Assembly (NCBI GenBank): GCA_018699755.1
Contig: JABIRQ010000047.1
Location: 1-5,956, forward strand
Length of the DNA stretch: 5,956 bases
Source: Rhodospirillaceae bacterium
GTDB taxonomy: Bacteria > Pseudomonadota > Alphaproteobacteria > CADEGL01
Direction of reading: 5' to 3'
Numbering within the stretch: position 1 is the first letter of the stretch; every line of letters starts with the position of its first letter. The notes beneath the pieces were generated by a model. The model had not been told where the DNA came from. It saw only the letters and a program-made list of their open reading frames with translations, and made no database searches. Positions 1 through 5,956 of this stretch are shown one piece after another. The translations under genes and the position numbers were made by a program.

Positions 1-14
1 GTCGCATCCGGCAT
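1..14 (-). CDS. Possible start of a second dprA copy (5' fragment)
   Basis: On the minus strand an ATG at 14-12 is followed by codons for P, D and A and then the window edge. This is the same start context as the dprA ATG at 385, because it lies in the exact 29-base repeat. If the repeat reflects a tandem duplication, a full-length dprA could run leftward from here, two bases after the stop of the truncated copy, in the same arrangement as plsY-dprA. Only four complete codons are visible, so the assignment rests wholly on the repeat. It could instead be an assembly artefact. Confidence 0.3.
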
Positions 15-29
15 GATCAGGCGTTGCGC
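1..29. repeat. Direct repeat copy A (29 bp, identical to 372-400)
   Basis: These 29 bases match 372-400 base for base and in the same orientation, then diverge at 30 versus 401. The repeated block covers, on the minus strand, the last codons of plsY (CGC AAC GCC TGA), two spacer bases and the dprA start (ATG CCG GAT GCG AC). The repeat reaches the window edge, so its true length is unknown and may extend to the left. The offset is 371 bases. The inner boundary falls where dprA itself encodes ARNA in its conserved VVGARNA stretch, so the junction has about 10 bases of shared sequence. Confidence 0.9.
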
Positions 30-385
30 GCGCCGACCACCGCGACGGACCGGCGGGACAGCAGGGCCGCATCGCCCAACACGGTGAACGCCGGCGGGGC
101 ATCCTCGATCTCCGCCAGCAAGGGTGGGTAATCGGCATCGCCCCAGATGATATGGCGACCGCCCAAGGCCTCAGCCGCCGCGAACTCATCCTCGGCTCGA
201 TCTAGAGAGCAGATTCGGACCGAGCCGCGACGCCCGCCCCGCCGGGACAGCGTGGGCAGGGCCGCGAGCGCTTCGGCCGCGTTGGCAAAACGGGCCATCA
301 GACGGCGAAAGGTGATCGGGCCGATGTTTTCGCTGCGGATCAGGCGCAGGCGGCCGATCCGCTCCTGCTCCGTCGCATCCGGCAT
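17..385 (-). pseudogene. dprA: dprA N-terminal part, truncated after 122 codons
   Basis: DprA (Smf) loads RecA on incoming single-stranded DNA during transformation. It normally has about 300-380 residues: a small helical N-terminal domain, a Rossmann-like domain, and sometimes a C-terminal winged-helix domain. Here the helical region is present (residues about 8-45, RLIRSENIGPITFRRLMARF), then the linker with WGDADYPPLLAEIEDAPP (81-98), then the first Rossmann strand VAVVGARNA (114-122), where a TGA ends the frame. DprA proteins normally continue NAS..G from here. The stop is supplied by the 29-base repeat, which brings in the plsY terminal codons. The ATG at 385-383 lies 2 bases past the plsY stop and has no strong ribosome-binding site, suggesting translational coupling. 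The fragment lacks nearly all of the DNA-binding fold and should be non-functional alone. An intact copy may lie just left of the window. An assembly chimera is the main alternative. Confidence 0.8.
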
Positions 386-400
386 GATCAGGCGTTGCGC
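372..400. repeat. Direct repeat copy B (29 bp, native plsY/dprA junction)
   Basis: This copy is identical to bases 1-29 and sits at the natural junction of plsY and dprA: plsY stop TGA at 390-388 and dprA ATG at 385-383 on the minus strand. It is probably the original copy, because plsY upstream of it is complete and reads through to its own stop. Right of 400 the two copies differ: here the sequence continues into the plsY C-terminal tail, while copy A continues into dprA codons. Confidence 0.9.
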
Positions 401-1038
401 CCCGGCGGCGGCTTGTCCGCCGCTTGCGCGGTTTCGCCGATCCGGCTTTCCTCGCCCTTGAAGATGCGGCCTAGATTGGGGATGTGCTTGAACATGATGA
501 CGACGGCCAGGAACAGGCCGAATTCCGCGACCTGCTGATCCGCCAGCACCTTGGCCAGGCCGGGCGCCGCGATGAAGGCGATCAGCGCGGCGAGCGATGA
601 GTAGCGCGTGACGACGGCGACGATCAGCCAGATGGCGGCGCAGGCGGCGGCCAGTTGCCAGGCCATCGGAATCAGCACGCCGAAGGCCGTGGCCACGCCC
701 TTGCCGCCCCGACCTTTCAGCCAGATCGGCGCGATATGGCCCAGCATCGCGCCGCTGGCCGCGAAGACCATGGCGTCGGGCCCGTAGCGCAAGCCCACAA
801 GGGCGGCCACGGCGCCCTTGCCCGCGTCGAGCGCCAAGGTCAGGGCCGCGAGATCCTTGCGCCCGGTGCGCAGGACGTTGGTCGCGCCGATATTGCCCGA
901 GCCGATCTTGCGGACATCGCCCAACCCGGCGATCCAAGCGATCAGTAGGCCGAAGGGGATGGAGCCGAGCAGATAGCCGACGGCGCCGAGCACCCAGAAC
1001 TGCCAAGTGTGCGAAAAGTCGCCGAGTAGGTCGGGCAT
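388..1038 (-). CDS. plsY: Acyl-phosphate glycerol-3-phosphate acyltransferase PlsY
   Basis: PlsY is an inner-membrane enzyme that moves the acyl chain from acyl-phosphate to glycerol-3-phosphate, giving lysophosphatidic acid, the first step of phospholipid synthesis in bacteria using the PlsX/PlsY route. The 216-residue protein is of usual length and has the three conserved loops of the family: SGNIGATNVLRTGRK (47-61), KGRGGKGVATAFG (108-120) and HIPNLGRIFKGEE (185-197). Hydrophobic stretches near residues 14-37, 64-83, 88-104, 120-144 and 146-184 fit its multi-pass topology. The tail after residue 200 is polar and Pro/Ala-rich. The start is supported by GGAGG at 1051-1047 with 8 bases to ATG, 15 bases after the pyrC stop. 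The gene is complete and appears co-transcribed with pyrB and pyrC upstream and dprA downstream. Confidence 0.96.
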   Translation of the reverse strand: MPDLLGDFSHTWQFWVLGAVGYLLGSIPFGLLIAWIAGLGDVRKIGSGNIGATNVLRTGRKDLAALTLALDAGKGAVAALVGLRYGPDAMVFAASGAMLGHIAPIWLKGRGGKGVATAFGVLIPMAWQLAAACAAIWLIVAVVTRYSSLAALIAFIAAPGLAKVLADQQVAEFGLFLAVVIMFKHIPNLGRIFKGEESRIGETAQAADKPPPGRNA

Positions 1039-1046
1039 GTTCGGCG

Positions 1047-1051
1047 CCTCC
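1047..1051 (-). promoter_or_regulatory. Ribosome-binding site of plsY
   Basis: GGAGG on the minus strand lies 8 bases before the plsY ATG (1038) and just past the pyrC TGA (1056-1054). It fixes the plsY start and indicates that plsY is translated independently within the operon. Confidence 0.75.
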
Positions 1052-1053
1052 GG

Positions 1054-2388
1054 TCAGTCGTCGAGAGTGTAGACCGTGCGCCCGTCGACCACGGTTCGCA
1101 AGACTCGCCCCTGGACCGGGCGGCCGTCAAAGGCCGAGTTCTTGGCCTTGCTGTTGAGTTCGTCGTCCTCGATTTGCCAGGGCCGGTCGGGATCGAACAG
1201 GACCAGAGCGGCGGGGCCGCCCCGGGTCAGTCGTCCGCTGCGCAGGCCCAGCAGGTCGGCCGGCCGGCAGGTCAGCCGGGCCAACACCTCGAGCAGCGGC
1301 ATATGGCCGTTATGGACCAACTCGAGAGAGATCGGCAGCAGGGTTTCCAATCCGACCACGCCGAACTCGGCCTGGGTGAAAGGCAGGCGCTTGGAATCCT
1401 GGTCCTGGGGCGCGTGGTCGCTGGCGATCACGTCGATCGTGCCGTCCTTGATGCCCTCGATCACGGCGCGCCGGTCGGCTTCGGCGCGCAGGGGCGGCGA
1501 GACCTTGGCGAAGGTACGGTAGTCGCCGACCGCCATCTCGTTCAGGGCGAAGTAGTGGGGCGCGGTGTCGCAGGTCACCGGGAGGCCGTCGGCCTTGGCT
1601 TCTCGGACGCGTTGGATCGCCCCGGCGGTCGAGAGATGGGCGGCGTGATAGCGCCCGCCGGTCAGTTCGACGAGGCGCAGGTCGCGTTCGACCATGATTG
1701 TTTCGGCCATGGCGGGAATGCCCTTGAGGCCGAGGCGCATGGCGATTTCGCCTTCGTTCATTTCACCGCCGGCAGCCAGGCTCGGCTCTTCCGGATGTTG
1801 GATGATCGGCTTGCCGAAGGCGGAGGCGTAGGACAGGGCGCGGCGCATCACCGTGGCGTCGGCGGTCGCCCGAACCCCGTCGGTGAAGCCCAGCGCCCCG
1901 GCCTCGGCCATGAGGCCGATTTCGGTGATCTCGCGCCCTTCCAGGCCGCGGGTCAGCGCGCCGTAGGCATAGACCTTGACCAGCTTCACCTCGCGCGCGC
2001 GACGGGCGACGAATTCCAGGACCGAGACGTCGTCGATCGGCGGGTCGGTGTTGGGCAGACAGACCATGGCGGTGACCCCGCCCGCCGCGGCCGCGCGGCT
2101 GCCGCTCTGAATCGTCTCCTTGTGCTCCTCGCCCGGGTCGCGCAACTGGACCCGGATATCGATCAGGCCGGGGGCGAGGCAGGCGCCCTTGCAATCGACC
2201 GTCTGAGCGTCGTCGGGCACGCCGACTTCGAACTGGCCGCCGGCGAACAATCCGGCGCCGAACTCGGCGATCGTTTCGCCGTCGACCAGCACCCCGCCGG
2301 GGGCGTCGAGACCGCCGGCCGGATCGAGCAGGCGCGCATTGACATAGGCGACCTTGCCCGCCGCCTTTTTGCCGCCGCTCACGGTCAC
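1054..2388 (-). CDS. pyrC: Dihydroorotase homologue PyrC (class I amidohydrolase) lacking the HxH motif
   Basis: Dihydroorotase interconverts carbamoyl aspartate and dihydroorotate, the third step of pyrimidine synthesis. This 444-residue protein has the class I layout: APGLID strand (72-77), [11 protein letters not shown] (82-92), substrate-region [10 protein letters not shown] (110-119), QHPEE (197-201), AAHLSTA (249-255), APHYFALNE (276-284), ASDHAP (322-327) and [11 protein letters not shown] (342-352). The metal-binding HxH after the first strand is replaced by R79-V-Q81, while H198, H251 and D324 remain. Related pyrB-linked proteins without HxH are known: Pseudomonas PyrC' (PyrX) is non-catalytic and supports the ATCase complex. 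This one may likewise be structural, with an active PyrC elsewhere; that is inference. The start is uncertain. GTG at 2388 overlaps the pyrB stop as GTGA; GTG at 2382 (spaced after AGGG) is equally possible and gives two residues less. The frame is open further upstream inside pyrB, but those extra residues are an out-of-frame shadow. Confidence 0.93.
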   Translation of the reverse strand: MTVSGGKKAAGKVAYVNARLLDPAGGLDAPGGVLVDGETIAEFGAGLFAGGQFEVGVPDDAQTVDCKGACLAPGLIDIRVQLRDPGEEHKETIQSGSRAAAAGGVTAMVCLPNTDPPIDDVSVLEFVARRAREVKLVKVYAYGALTRGLEGREITEIGLMAEAGALGFTDGVRATADATVMRRALSYASAFGKPIIQHPEEPSLAAGGEMNEGEIAMRLGLKGIPAMAETIMVERDLRLVELTGGRYHAAHLSTAGAIQRVREAKADGLPVTCDTAPHYFALNEMAVGDYRTFAKVSPPLRAEADRRAVIEGIKDGTIDVIASDHAPQDQDSKRLPFTQAEFGVVGLETLLPISLELVHNGHMPLLEVLARLTCRPADLLGLRSGRLTRGGPAALVLFDPDRPWQIEDDELNSKAKNSAFDGRPVQGRVLRTVVDGRTVYTLDD

Positions 2389-3374
2389 CCTGATGTATCC
2401 CCGTCGTTTTCGGCCAGGCTCGGCAAGCGGCCGGCCAAGGTTTCGAGACAGGCCATGCGCACCGCCACGCCCATCTCGACCTGCTCGTGAATCAGGCTGC
2501 GCCCGACATCGTCGGCGACTTCGCTGTCGATTTCGACCCCGCGGTTCATCGGGCCTGGATGCATGATCAGGGCTTCCGTCTTGGCCGCGCGGAGCTTCTC
2601 GTAGTCGAGGCCCCAGAAGTGGAAATACTCGCGCATCGAGGGCACAAAACTGCCGCTCATCCGCTCCGACTGCAGGCGCAGCATCATGACGATGTCGCAA
2701 TCGGCGATGCCCGGCGCCATCTCGGTAAAGACCTCGACCCCGAGTCGGTCGGCCTGCCCTGGGACAAGGGTCGGCGGGGCGACGATGCGCACACGGGCAC
2801 CCATCGTGTTCAGCAGATGGATGTTCGAGCGGGCGACGCGGCTGTGCATGACGTCGCCGCAGATCGCCACCGTCAGCCCGGCGAGCCGGCCCTTGCGGCG
2901 GCGGATGGTCAGGGCGTCGAGTAGGGCCTGGGTCGGGTGCTCGTGGCTGCCGTCCCCGGCGTTGATGACCGAGCAGTTGACCTTCTGGGCGAGCAGCGCG
3001 ACGCCGCCCGAGAAGGGGTGGCGCACGACCAGCACGTCGGCATGCATGGCGTTCAGGGTCATCGCCGTGTCCATCAGGGTCTCGCCCTTCTTGATGGCGC
3101 TGTCGCTGACCGAGATATTGATGACGTCGCCACCCAGGCGCTTGCCCGCCAGTTCGAAGCTGGTGCGCGTCCGGGTCGAGGTCTCGAAGAACAGGTTGAT
3201 CAGGGTGCGCCCGCGCAGCACGGACTGTTTCTTGTCCGGCCGGCGGTTCTGCTCGACATAGGTCTCGGACAGGTCGAGCAGGAGGGTAATCTCGTCCGGC
3301 GACAGGCCCTCGATGCCCAAGAGATGCTTGTGCGGAAAGCGGGATCCGTCGATGGGGGCGTGCGCAACGCTCAT
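2385..3374 (-). CDS. pyrB: Aspartate carbamoyltransferase catalytic subunit PyrB
   Basis: PyrB is the cytosolic enzyme joining carbamoyl phosphate and aspartate to carbamoyl aspartate, the committed step of pyrimidine synthesis. The 329-residue protein is full length. Visible motifs are the carbamoyl-phosphate loop [12 protein letters not shown] (63-74), SAIKKGET (92-99) with the lysine reaching the partner active site, HPTQALLD (146-153), the aspartate-binding MLRLQSER (231-238) and [12 protein letters not shown] (271-282). The start at 3374 gives the N-terminus [20 protein letters not shown], which suits alphaproteobacterial PyrB. No clear Shine-Dalgarno precedes it, and a candidate -10 element lies only 11 bases before the ATG. 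It is the first gene of the pyrB-pyrC-plsY-dprA unit and is divergent from the CLCA-like gene. No pyrI is present; the adjacent non-HxH PyrC suggests a PyrB-PyrC complex. Confidence 0.97.
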   Translation of the reverse strand: MSVAHAPIDGSRFPHKHLLGIEGLSPDEITLLLDLSETYVEQNRRPDKKQSVLRGRTLINLFFETSTRTRTSFELAGKRLGGDVINISVSDSAIKKGETLMDTAMTLNAMHADVLVVRHPFSGGVALLAQKVNCSVINAGDGSHEHPTQALLDALTIRRRKGRLAGLTVAICGDVMHSRVARSNIHLLNTMGARVRIVAPPTLVPGQADRLGVEVFTEMAPGIADCDIVMMLRLQSERMSGSFVPSMREYFHFWGLDYEKLRAAKTEALIMHPGPMNRGVEIDSEVADDVGRSLIHEQVEMGVAVRMACLETLAGRLPSLAENDGDTSG

Positions 3375-3385
3375 GCTAGGGCGCG

Positions 3386-3415
3386 ACTATACGGCGCGTC
3401 TGCCGAGGGCGGCAA
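3386..3415 (-). promoter_or_regulatory. Candidate promoter of the pyrB operon
   Basis: On the minus strand, TTGCCG (3415-3410) and TATAGT (3391-3386) are separated by 18 bases. They match the sigma-70 consensus at 4 of 6 and 5 of 6 positions. Transcription would begin roughly 7 bases past the -10, within a few bases of the pyrB ATG at 3374, giving a nearly leaderless mRNA. The lack of a Shine-Dalgarno before pyrB is consistent with that. This is pattern matching only. Confidence 0.4.
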
Positions 3416-3525
3416 GAAGGAGCAGTGCATGACACCAATGTCGCGAATCCGCTTCGCCAAATGGGTTGTTTTTGGATCTCGGGCTGTGCTACCTGCGATA
3501 GATAAAATAATATGTTACTCAAAAC

Positions 3526-3531
3526 AGGGAG
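3526..3531 (+). promoter_or_regulatory. Ribosome-binding site deciding the CLCA-like start
   Basis: AGGGAG lies 10 bases before ATG 3542. An in-frame ATG at 3512 exists too, but nothing like a Shine-Dalgarno precedes it and a TAA at 3503-3505 closes the frame just above. This favours 3542 as the start. Confidence 0.5.
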
Positions 3532-3541
3532 TATTGCAGCG

Positions 3542-5956
3542 ATGGGAATCGGATCCTTTACCGGTGGCGAGTTCAGCTTTGTCGTGACCGCAAGCCACGC
3601 CATGGACAATGTTGAGAAGGCGGAATGGTAGGCGCTTTTTATCAATGCTTCCCGCGCCCTTTACGAAGCCACGGAGGGCCAGCTCAAGTTTGGCAAGATC
3701 TTCTTTGCCGACGAGGGCTGGGGGCTCGGCACCTGCGAATTCGCCTTGCATCCGGTCAATGGGACATCCTACGCGACTTTCGGCGAATACGGCAGCATCG
3801 GGCGATCGATACAGCTTTTCCAGGACGTGCGCACCGATGGCGACGAACGCGCGATAGTCCACGAGTTCGGTCACCATGCCTTTGCTCTCGGCGACGAGTA
3901 TACGGGTCCGGTGTTGAGGGATGCGGTCGATCAGGGCACGACCTTCCCGCAATGGGCAAACGACGATTTTCGCCTGGTGCCTCTCGCCGATGCCCAAAAC
4001 GATCCGGCGCTGCTCGATTCCGCCTATGCCATCATGGTCTACGGCGGGCGGGCCGAGCGCCGGATCGTCGCGAGCTACGACGGCGTCGTACCTTTCGGCC
4101 CACCGCAACCCGGGGACGGCGAGAACGTCCTGCGTCTATATGCCGGCTTTGACGCCAGCCCCCACGAGGCGGATTACGCCTTCGTCTATTTCCAGCCGCA
4201 ATATAGCCCGGACACCGGATTTCAGATCGGCTGCGCCCCACCCGGCGGAAATGCGGACTTCTGTTTGATGGAGCGCTATCACGCCAACCCCGCCATGACG
4301 GAATTCTGCTCCGCCTCGAATCATGACGAGAATGGTGACACCGCCCATCATGCGGTGCACGGCAAGTCTTGCTGGGAAGTTATCCAAGAGACGATGCTGG
4401 CGCGCTACGACCACACGATGCTGCTGCCCGATCCGGCCGTGCCCGGCGATACGACCCAGGACTTTCCGATCTTTTTCGATCTCGCCAAGGAAGCGCGAAT
4501 CGCCTTGGTGATGGATCGTTCGGGCTCGATGTCCCAGAACAGCAAGATGCAAGGCGCGCGCTTCGGCGTCGAACAGTGGATTCGCGCCTCGGCGGAGGAG
4601 GGCGATTTCATGTCCGTCTCCTGGTTCAACGAGTCCGTCGAGACGCCGCTTGCCCTAACGAGTTTCGACAACGCGGCCGCGCTCGATGGCCTGGTGGCCC
4701 AGGCCAACGACACCGCGCCCGGCGGCTATACCAACATTCGGGACGGCCTCTACGAGGCCATCGCCCAGATCGAGTCCCGCGACGGCCGCGCCGCGTTGCA
4801 GGCCATTGTTTTGTTGACCGACGGCATCCACAACCGGCCGGAAGGCAGTTCACTGCTCGAGGCCGTGCCGAGCCTTCAGGAGGCCGGCATCGCGGTCTAT
4901 GTTATCTACTTGGGCGGGCCGGAGACGGTAGAGCTCGGCGAGCTTGAGCAGCTTGCGTTGGAGACCGGCGGCGCCATCACCGACGTCTACGGCCTTGGGC
5001 AGTCCACTGACGCGAATATACAGGCGGCCGCCATCGCGATCGAAATGGCGGGAGTCAACGGTGTCCTGCGTGACGGCCTCGTCGAGGTCGATTCGGACAA
5101 CGTCGAGGGCTTTGCGCCGGGCGATCCCTTGCCGGCGAAGATTCGCAAGACCAAGACACCAAGTCTCACGACCCTGCTGGGCTGGTTCGATGCCGCATCC
5201 CTGCGAACGCTGAAAGGCGGGCCTGGCCGGCCCGTCGCGACGGCCCGGTTCCTTGTCGAGAAGGGGGCTCTGCGCGCACGGTTCACCGTTGCCCATGGCC
5301 TCAAGGATGAGGTTAGCCTTTTCCTGATCGATCCCTCGGGCAAGGTCGTGCCGTTCGGTGGCCAGAAGGCGTCTCTCGTCGATCCCGTCGGCTCGCCCTT
5401 CGCCATGGCCTTTCTTGACAAGCCCAAGCCAGGGCGCTGGACCGCCGTCATGGTGCGCACCAATGTCGGCGGATCGTCGATCCTGCGCCATGCCGCGGTC
5501 GTCGAGAACCGGCAAATCGTGGCGCGTGCCGACTGCGATCGCGTCGTTCCGAACGGCGGCGCGATAAGGCTTTCGGCGTCGGCCAAATGGGGCGACGACC
5601 TGACCAATCTCGATGTGCGCGCACGTATCGTCGGTCCTGACGGGTTGGTTCACGAGGTGGGGCTGGATGACGGCCGACCGGGCGACCCGGGCTCCGGGCG
5701 CTATCGCGGCGTCTTCGATCCGGCCGTGCCCGGGCGCTACCGGGGTCTGGTCACTGTCCTATGCCGCGGAGATGCTAACCGCGCGGGGGCCATGCACCGG
5801 TTGATGCATACTTCTCCGGGCGGGGCGGACAAGGCGGAAAAAACCAAGGAGAAGGGGGTTTCGCTCGACCTTCGCACCGAGGCCCCGACCTTCGTGCGTC
5901 GTGTGCCGATCTATTTCGACGTCGGCGGTCGGCCCGTGCCCAAGGACCTTGACGGA
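3542..5956 (+). CDS. CLCA-like metalloprotease / von Willebrand A protein, amber at codon 30, 3' end beyond window
   Basis: No gene symbol is assigned. Animal CLCA proteins are secreted, self-cleaving zinc proteases with a vWA domain. Numbering from ATG 3542, the frame runs 805 codons to the edge with a single stop, TAG at codon 30. Residues 8-118 read as a CLCA N-terminal domain: EFSFVVTAS, then NASRALYEATEGQ just after the TAG, then HEFGH (107-111) with DEY at 118-120, the CLCA spacing of the zinc site. Cysteines 231, 241, 256 and 277 lie in a segment ending CWEVIQ. The vWA domain (about 320-500) has a complete MIDAS: D325-R-S-G-S329, T397 and D427. The rest is beta-rich, with LDDGRPGD (708-715) and PGRYRGLV resembling the sandwich domain after vWA in CLCAs. 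No signal peptide is visible, although family members are exported. The motifs are intact, so the TAG is recent, an error, or read through. Substrate unknown. Confidence 0.85.
3629..3631 (+). other. In-frame TAG interrupting the CLCA-like frame
   Basis: The codons before it (GTT GAG AAG GCG GAA TGG) and after it (GCG CTT TTT ATC AAT) read as one helix in the same frame, so no frameshift is needed. A single base change (for example from GAG, CAG or AAG) would make the codon sense. No good start codon with a ribosome-binding site lies between this stop and the HEFGH motif, so simple re-initiation would lose the protease domain. Confidence 0.9.

Larger units (their letters stand above)
3375..3541. 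other. Divergent intergenic region between pyrB and the CLCA-like gene
   Basis: This 167-base stretch separates two divergent genes and is clearly richer in A and T (especially 3460-3525) than its flanks. It holds the candidate pyrB promoter and a -10-like TAAAAT at 3503-3508 on the plus strand without a convincing -35. It also holds a plus-strand AAGGAG (3417-3422) spaced 6 bases from an ATG at 3429, which opens a 52-codon frame ending at 3587 that resembles no protein I recognise. No hairpin terminator or RNA gene was seen. Confidence 0.6.

Noticed and set aside
17..1006. 329-codon minus-strand frame taken as one gene
   Set aside because: Only its last 122 codons (from ATG 385) are dprA. 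The Arg/Gly-rich remainder is plsY read in another frame.
1174..2490. 438-codon plus-strand frame opposite pyrC
   Set aside because: Antisense shadow of a conserved gene in GC-rich DNA, rich in Gly/Ala/Arg with no recognisable domain.
2389..2700. N-terminal extension of PyrC into pyrB
   Set aside because: These codons overlap PyrB's conserved C-terminal half in another frame and do not resemble dihydroorotase. Starts at 2388 or 2382 fit the family.
3466..3508. Promoter for the CLCA-like gene (TTGTTT or TTGGAT with TAAAAT)
   Set aside because: Spacing between these elements is too long (25 bases or more), so only the -10-like element is mentioned.
2937..3587. 216-codon plus-strand frame spanning the pyrB start
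   Set aside because: Mostly antisense to pyrB. Only the portion from ATG 3429 has its own ribosome-binding site, and it is discussed as a possible leader, not called as a gene.
3515..4108. Minus-strand 197-codon frame opposite the protease domain
   Set aside because: Shadow of the CLCA-like frame, whose plus-strand motifs are unmistakable; the minus-strand product shows no known motif.
3625..4152. Plus-strand frame-1 ORF starting just before the TAG
   Set aside because: It covers the same DNA as HEFGH in a different frame and yields Arg/Ser-rich sequence with no motif. It is not a re-initiation product of the CLCA-like protein.
4850..5653. 267-codon minus-strand frame opposite the vWA and C-terminal region
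   Set aside because: Antisense shadow. The plus-strand frame has domain motifs throughout and the minus-strand product has none.
1..5956. CRISPR arrays, tRNA or rRNA genes, insertion sequences, intrinsic terminators
   Set aside because: No repeat-spacer pattern, no tRNA-like or rRNA sequence, no transposase or terminal inverted repeats, and no GC hairpin with a T-run was found by eye.

Overview
The window is GC-rich DNA with strongly G/C-biased third codon positions. The minus strand carries pyrB - pyrC - plsY - dprA, a gene order familiar from Alphaproteobacteria (usually continuing into topA). The protein sequences, including a dihydroorotase homologue that lacks the HxH metal motif, also fit an alphaproteobacterium, perhaps a Rhodospirillales-like one. 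The order assignment is inference.

Minus strand, read from about 3374 down to 1: pyrB (aspartate carbamoyltransferase), then pyrC (dihydroorotase homologue) with a probable 4-base GTGA overlap, then plsY (acyl-phosphate glycerol-3-phosphate acyltransferase) 15 bases later behind a good ribosome-binding site, then dprA, whose ATG lies 2 bases past the plsY stop. This looks like one transcription unit joining pyrimidine synthesis, phospholipid synthesis and DNA processing. A candidate promoter for it lies so close to the pyrB ATG that the transcript would be almost leaderless. The dprA reading frame stops after 122 codons, at the entry to its Rossmann fold. At that point bases 1-29 repeat 372-400 exactly (plsY end plus dprA start), so the left edge is either a 371-base tandem duplication or a chimeric contig end.

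Bases 3375-3541 are an AT-richer divergent intergenic region.

Plus strand, 3542 to the right edge: one long reading frame, still open at 5956. It encodes a bacterial relative of the animal CLCA ('calcium-activated chloride channel regulator') family. It has an N-terminal metalloprotease domain with HEFGH followed by DEY, a cysteine-bearing segment ending in CWEVI, a von Willebrand A domain with a complete MIDAS, and C-terminal beta-rich sequence. It is easy to miss because its 3' end is outside the window and its 5' part has an in-frame TAG at codon 30. The sequence before the TAG is in frame and looks homologous, so this is a point nonsense change, a base-call error or a read-through site, not a wrong start. 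No signal peptide is visible. This CLCA-like gene is the most interesting content of the window.
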